A stretch of 63,031 nucleotides of DNA, taken from positions 1 to 63,031 of the forward strand of contig JAKOVH010000034.1 of the NCBI GenBank assembly GCA_029782145.1, written 5' to 3'. This document shows positions 60,523 through 63,031 of the stretch, piece by piece. The DNA is from Actinomycetes bacterium. GTDB lineage: Bacteria; Actinomycetota; Acidimicrobiia; Acidimicrobiales; Acidimicrobilacustridaceae. The position numbers and the translations under genes were made by a program. Every line of letters starts with the position of its first letter. The stretch's first letter is position 1. Under the pieces are notes generated by a model, which worked only from the letters and a program-made list of their open reading frames with translations, was not told the origin of the DNA and searched no databases.

Positions 60523-62034
60523 ATGGCCTTCGACCCGATCGCTTCGCCCACCACGGCCTTGGGCCCGTCACGGGAGGCGACGTTCGTCCACCCCGAGCAG
60601 GTGGCCGCCGCCTCGGCCCGCCTCGAGGCCCACGGCCGGCGGCCCAACGTGTTGGTGATCCTGTTCGACGACGTCGGCTGGGGCGACTTCGGCTGCTACG
60701 GCGGCGGCGTGGCGGTCGGGGCGCCGACGCCGAACATCGACCGCCTCGCCCGGCAGGGCCTGCTGCTCACCTCGTGCTACAGCGAGCCGAGCTGCTCGCC
60801 GTCGCGGGCCACGCTGCTCACCGGCCGTCTGCCGTGCCGCCACGGGCTCAACCGGCCGCCGATGTACGGCGAGCCCGGCGGGCTGGAGGGCGAGCTGACC
60901 CTCGCCCACCTGCTGTCCGGGGCCGGGTACGTCACCCAGGCCGTGGGGAAGTGGCACATGGGTGAGAACCTCGAGAGCCAGCCCCAGAACGTCGGCTTCG
61001 ACGACTTCTACGGGTTCCTCTCGGTGAGCGACATGTACTCGGAGTGGCGCGACCCGTACTTCTTCCCCGAGGTCGTCTACTCCGACGCTCGCACCGAGTG
61101 GGTGAAGAACATGCCGTTCAACCGCTGCTTCGTGCACGCCACCCGCGGCGGCGAGCCCGAGGCGGTGGAGGAGGTCGACATCCCGGCCCTGTCGCTGCTC
61201 GACGAGAAGTGGGCCGTGTACTCGACCGACTTCATCCGCCGCATGGCGGGCGAGGAGCAGCCGTGGTTCCTCTACCACTGCACCCGGGGCGCCCACTTCG
61301 ACAACTATCCCCACGAGCGGTACCTGGGTGCTTCGCCGGCGAAGCATCCGTACAAGGACACGCTGCTCGAGCTCGACGACATCGTGGGGCGCCTGGTGGC
61401 GACGCTCGACGACACCGGCCAGCTCGACAACACGCTGATCTTCCTGTCGAGCGACAACGGGCCCCACATGGAGAACTGGCCCGACGCCGCCTTCACCCCG
61501 TTCCGCTGCGCGAAGGGGTCGACGTGGGAGGGTGGGGTGCGGGTGCCGGGCATCCTCGCCTGGCCGGGGATGATCGACGCCGACCGCCAGAGCGACGGCC
61601 TGTTCGGCTTCAGCGACCTGCTGCCCACGGTGATGAACCTGGCGGGCGTGCCCGACGCGGTGCCGACCGACCGGTTCATCGACGGCGTCGACCAGACGTC
61701 GTTCCTGCTGGCACCCGATGGCCTGTCGAACCGCAAGTTCCACTACTACTGGCTGGTCAACGACTTCTCGGCCGTGCGCTGCGGCGAGTACAAGCTGATG
61801 CTCACCTCGACCTCCGACGACGACACCGACGTGGCCGGGCCGGGGGGCTTCACCGGCGTGACCCAGCGCTACACCTACGCCCGGCTCTACAACCTCTACC
61901 TCGATCCCAAGGAGCAGCACAGCTACCTGACGAGGAAGCTGGCCTACAACGAGGTGTTCCTCGGCGCGATCCGCGAGCACGTCACCTCGCTGGCCCGCTT
62001 CCCCGGCAAGAGCGTCGTGGGTCGAGGCGGCTGA
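60523..62034 (+). CDS. Type I sulfatase (Cys formylglycine type)
   Basis: A 503-aa sulfatase of the arylsulfatase A-like family. The N-terminal metal-site motif is VLVILFDDVGWGDFGCYGGG. The formylglycine signature CSPSRATLLTGR gives the Cys that must be oxidised by a formylglycine-generating enzyme (none in the window). The segments GKWHMGEN and SSDNGPHMEN supply further conserved Lys, His and Asp residues. There is no signal peptide, so it is cytosolic and may act on sulfated intermediates. The ATG has GGGGGAG upstream and TAGGGT at 60487-60492 as a possible -10. Its end carries several in-frame TGA codons in a repeat. Confidence 0.93.
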   Translation: MAFDPIASPTTALGPSREATFVHPEQVAAASARLEAHGRRPNVLVILFDDVGWGDFGCYGGGVAVGAPTPNIDRLARQGLLLTSCYSEPSCSPSRATLLTGRLPCRHGLNRPPMYGEPGGLEGELTLAHLLSGAGYVTQAVGKWHMGENLESQPQNVGFDDFYGFLSVSDMYSEWRDPYFFPEVVYSDARTEWVKNMPFNRCFVHATRGGEPEAVEEVDIPALSLLDEKWAVYSTDFIRRMAGEEQPWFLYHCTRGAHFDNYPHERYLGASPAKHPYKDTLLELDDIVGRLVATLDDTGQLDNTLIFLSSDNGPHMENWPDAAFTPFRCAKGSTWEGGVRVPGILAWPGMIDADRQSDGLFGFSDLLPTVMNLAGVPDAVPTDRFIDGVDQTSFLLAPDGLSNRKFHYYWLVNDFSAVRCGEYKLMLTSTSDDDTDVAGPGGFTGVTQRYTYARLYNLYLDPKEQHSYLTRKLAYNEVFLGAIREHVTSLARFPGKSVVGRGG

Positions 62035-62064
62035 GGTGGCTGAGGTTGCTGAGGGTGCTGAGGT
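62029..62064 (+). repeat. Four 9-base GGCTGAGGT-type repeats with in-frame stops
   Basis: Units at 62029, 62038, 62047 and 62056 each carry an in-frame TGA (62032, 62041, 62050, 62059), and a fifth in-frame TGA is at 62071. The first is the sulfatase stop. The array lies between the convergent sulfatase and enoyl-CoA hydratase genes. Confidence 0.8.
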
Positions 62065-62079
62065 GGCGTCTGATTCGGC

Positions 62080-62856
62080 TCACGGCCGGCCGAAGCGCTC
62101 GAGGTAGCGCCGGGCGACCTCACGGGACTCGGGGTCGCGCAGCGCCGTCAGCAGGGAGTCGGCGTCGCTCCACGCGGAGGCCGTGTCGGCCAGGGAGCGG
62201 GTGACGGCGTCGACCCCGCGCTTGGTGGCGGTGAGGGTGAGCGACGACTTCTCGGCGAGCTGGGCCACCAGCTCCTCGATGGTGTCGTCGAGCTGCTCGT
62301 CGGGCACGACCCGGTTCAGCAGGCCGACCGACTTGGCCTCCTCGGCGGTGAAGGGCCGGCAGGTGAGCACCAGCTCCTTGGTCATGGCCGGGCCGATCTC
62401 GCGCACCAGGCGGGGGATGCCGCCCCAGCCGAGCGGGATGCCGAGGTCGACCTCGGGGATGGAAAAGCGGGTGGTGGCGGCGGCCACGCGGAGGTCGCAC
62501 GCGGCGGCCAGCACCACCCCGCCGCCGACGCAGTGGCCGTGGATGCGGGCGACGGTGACGGCTCGCATCGACTCGACGGCGTCGGCCATCAGCCGCCCGG
62601 CGTCGGCGGCGGCGCGCTGGGCGGCGACACCCGGGTCGGGGCCGCTGAAGACCGAGACGTCGGCCCCGGCGCTGAAGGCACGGCCCCTGCCGCTGACCAC
62701 GACGACCTTCACCTCGGGGCGCTGGTCGAACCAGGCCGCCGCCTCGGCCAGCTCGTGCAGGGTCTCGGTGCTCAGGGGGTTGAGCTTGTCCGGCCGGTTC
62801 AGCGTGATGGCGCCCCGGGCGCCCTCGCTGCCGACCTCGATGGTGGAGAAGGCCAT
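62080..62856 (-). CDS. Enoyl-CoA hydratase/isomerase family protein
   Basis: A 258-aa crotonase-fold enzyme. First oxyanion-hole segment RGRAFSAGADVSVF; second HGHCVGGGVVLAAACDLRVAAATTRFSIPEVDLGIPLGWGGIPRL with the Glu at the hydratase position (PEVDLGI); the C-terminal helix RRYLERFGRP is basic. It likely hydrates enoyl-CoA in a beta-oxidation-type pathway. The start at 62856 matches the domain start; the upstream frame is open but non-homologous. It lies next to the initiator tRNA on the opposite strand. Confidence 0.93.
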   Translation of the reverse strand: MAFSTIEVGSEGARGAITLNRPDKLNPLSTETLHELAEAAAWFDQRPEVKVVVVSGRGRAFSAGADVSVFSGPDPGVAAQRAAADAGRLMADAVESMRAVTVARIHGHCVGGGVVLAAACDLRVAAATTRFSIPEVDLGIPLGWGGIPRLVREIGPAMTKELVLTCRPFTAEEAKSVGLLNRVVPDEQLDDTIEELVAQLAEKSSLTLTATKRGVDAVTRSLADTASAWSDADSLLTALRDPESREVARRYLERFGRP

Positions 62857-62942
62857 GGCGCATGTTCGCGTCGACCGGTGCCAGCGGTCACGGCCATCGG
62901 GTTGGCATGGGGCCGGGCGGCTCGGTAGGGTGCTCAGCACGC

Positions 62943-63019
<77 letters not shown>

Positions 63020-63031
63020 AGTAAAGAACCA

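Noticed and set aside
52000..62034. Catabolic region as a recent horizontal island
   Set aside because: Base composition, codon bias and start usage look the same as the rest of the window and no mobility genes are present.

Overview
The window is about 63 kb of very GC-rich, densely packed chromosome. Many genes overlap by 4 bases (GTGA or ATGA junctions), and GTG starts are common. Two WhiB-family regulators, a UPF0182 membrane protein, a CYTH-CHAD protein next to polyphosphate kinase, SenX3/RegX3-like phosphate control with GTTCACC-type direct repeats, and many putative leaderless promoters (TANNNT 6 to 8 bases before the start codon) point to an actinomycete. The gene mix (lone MreB, DivIVA-like protein, many CoA-dependent catabolic genes) would fit the class Acidimicrobiia, but that placement is inference. 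No phage, insertion sequence, CRISPR array or rRNA was seen. No gap longer than about 260 bases lacks a gene.

Layout. 1-4.8 kb: truncated Fpg/Nei glycosylase and SCP2 protein (minus), then a MarR regulator, a proline-rich protein, a D-2-hydroxyacid dehydrogenase, an unknown protein and a DedA protein (plus). 4.8-13.4 kb (minus): ABC-2 exporter pair, an MMPL transporter behind two CsoR-like palindromes, and sdhCAB. 13.6-21.5 kb: GH2 glycosidase; a MoxR-type ATPase and its likely VWA partner, separated by an rpiA/GH1 operon on the other strand. 21.7-23.6 kb: two whiB genes flanking a formimidoyltransferase-like gene, then a small unknown protein.

23.7-36.5 kb is a phosphate block on the plus strand: ppk1, CYTH-CHAD, NUDIX, M48 protease, pstSCAB, two phoU genes, histidine kinase and response regulator. 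Both ppk1 and pstS carry PHO-box-like repeats, so polyphosphate synthesis and phosphate uptake look co-regulated by the two-component system encoded at the end of the block.

36.6-51 kb holds cell-envelope and housekeeping genes: an MFS-like transporter, a DUF2342-type putative metalloprotease, an epimerase-like protein, an HtrA-like protein lacking its catalytic His, moaE, a small membrane protein, mreB with an apparent CTG start, HEAT-repeat protein, a YlbL-type PDZ-Lon protease, a DivIVA-like coiled-coil protein ending in a phage MuF/SPP1-gp7-like Cys motif, and UPF0182.

51-63 kb is catabolic: an epimerase, a degenerate isochorismatase-like protein, and an operon (double-domain CaiB CoA-transferase, DUF35, thiolase-like protein, amidohydrolase, TetR) with a perfect CCAAAA-CAC-TTTTGG operator candidate inside its promoter. 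Then come an acyl-CoA synthetase, a sulfatase, an enoyl-CoA hydratase and initiator tRNA-fMet. The most interesting items are the DivIVA/MuF-like fusion, the TetR-operator catabolic operon, and the CsoR-like operators before the MMPL gene.
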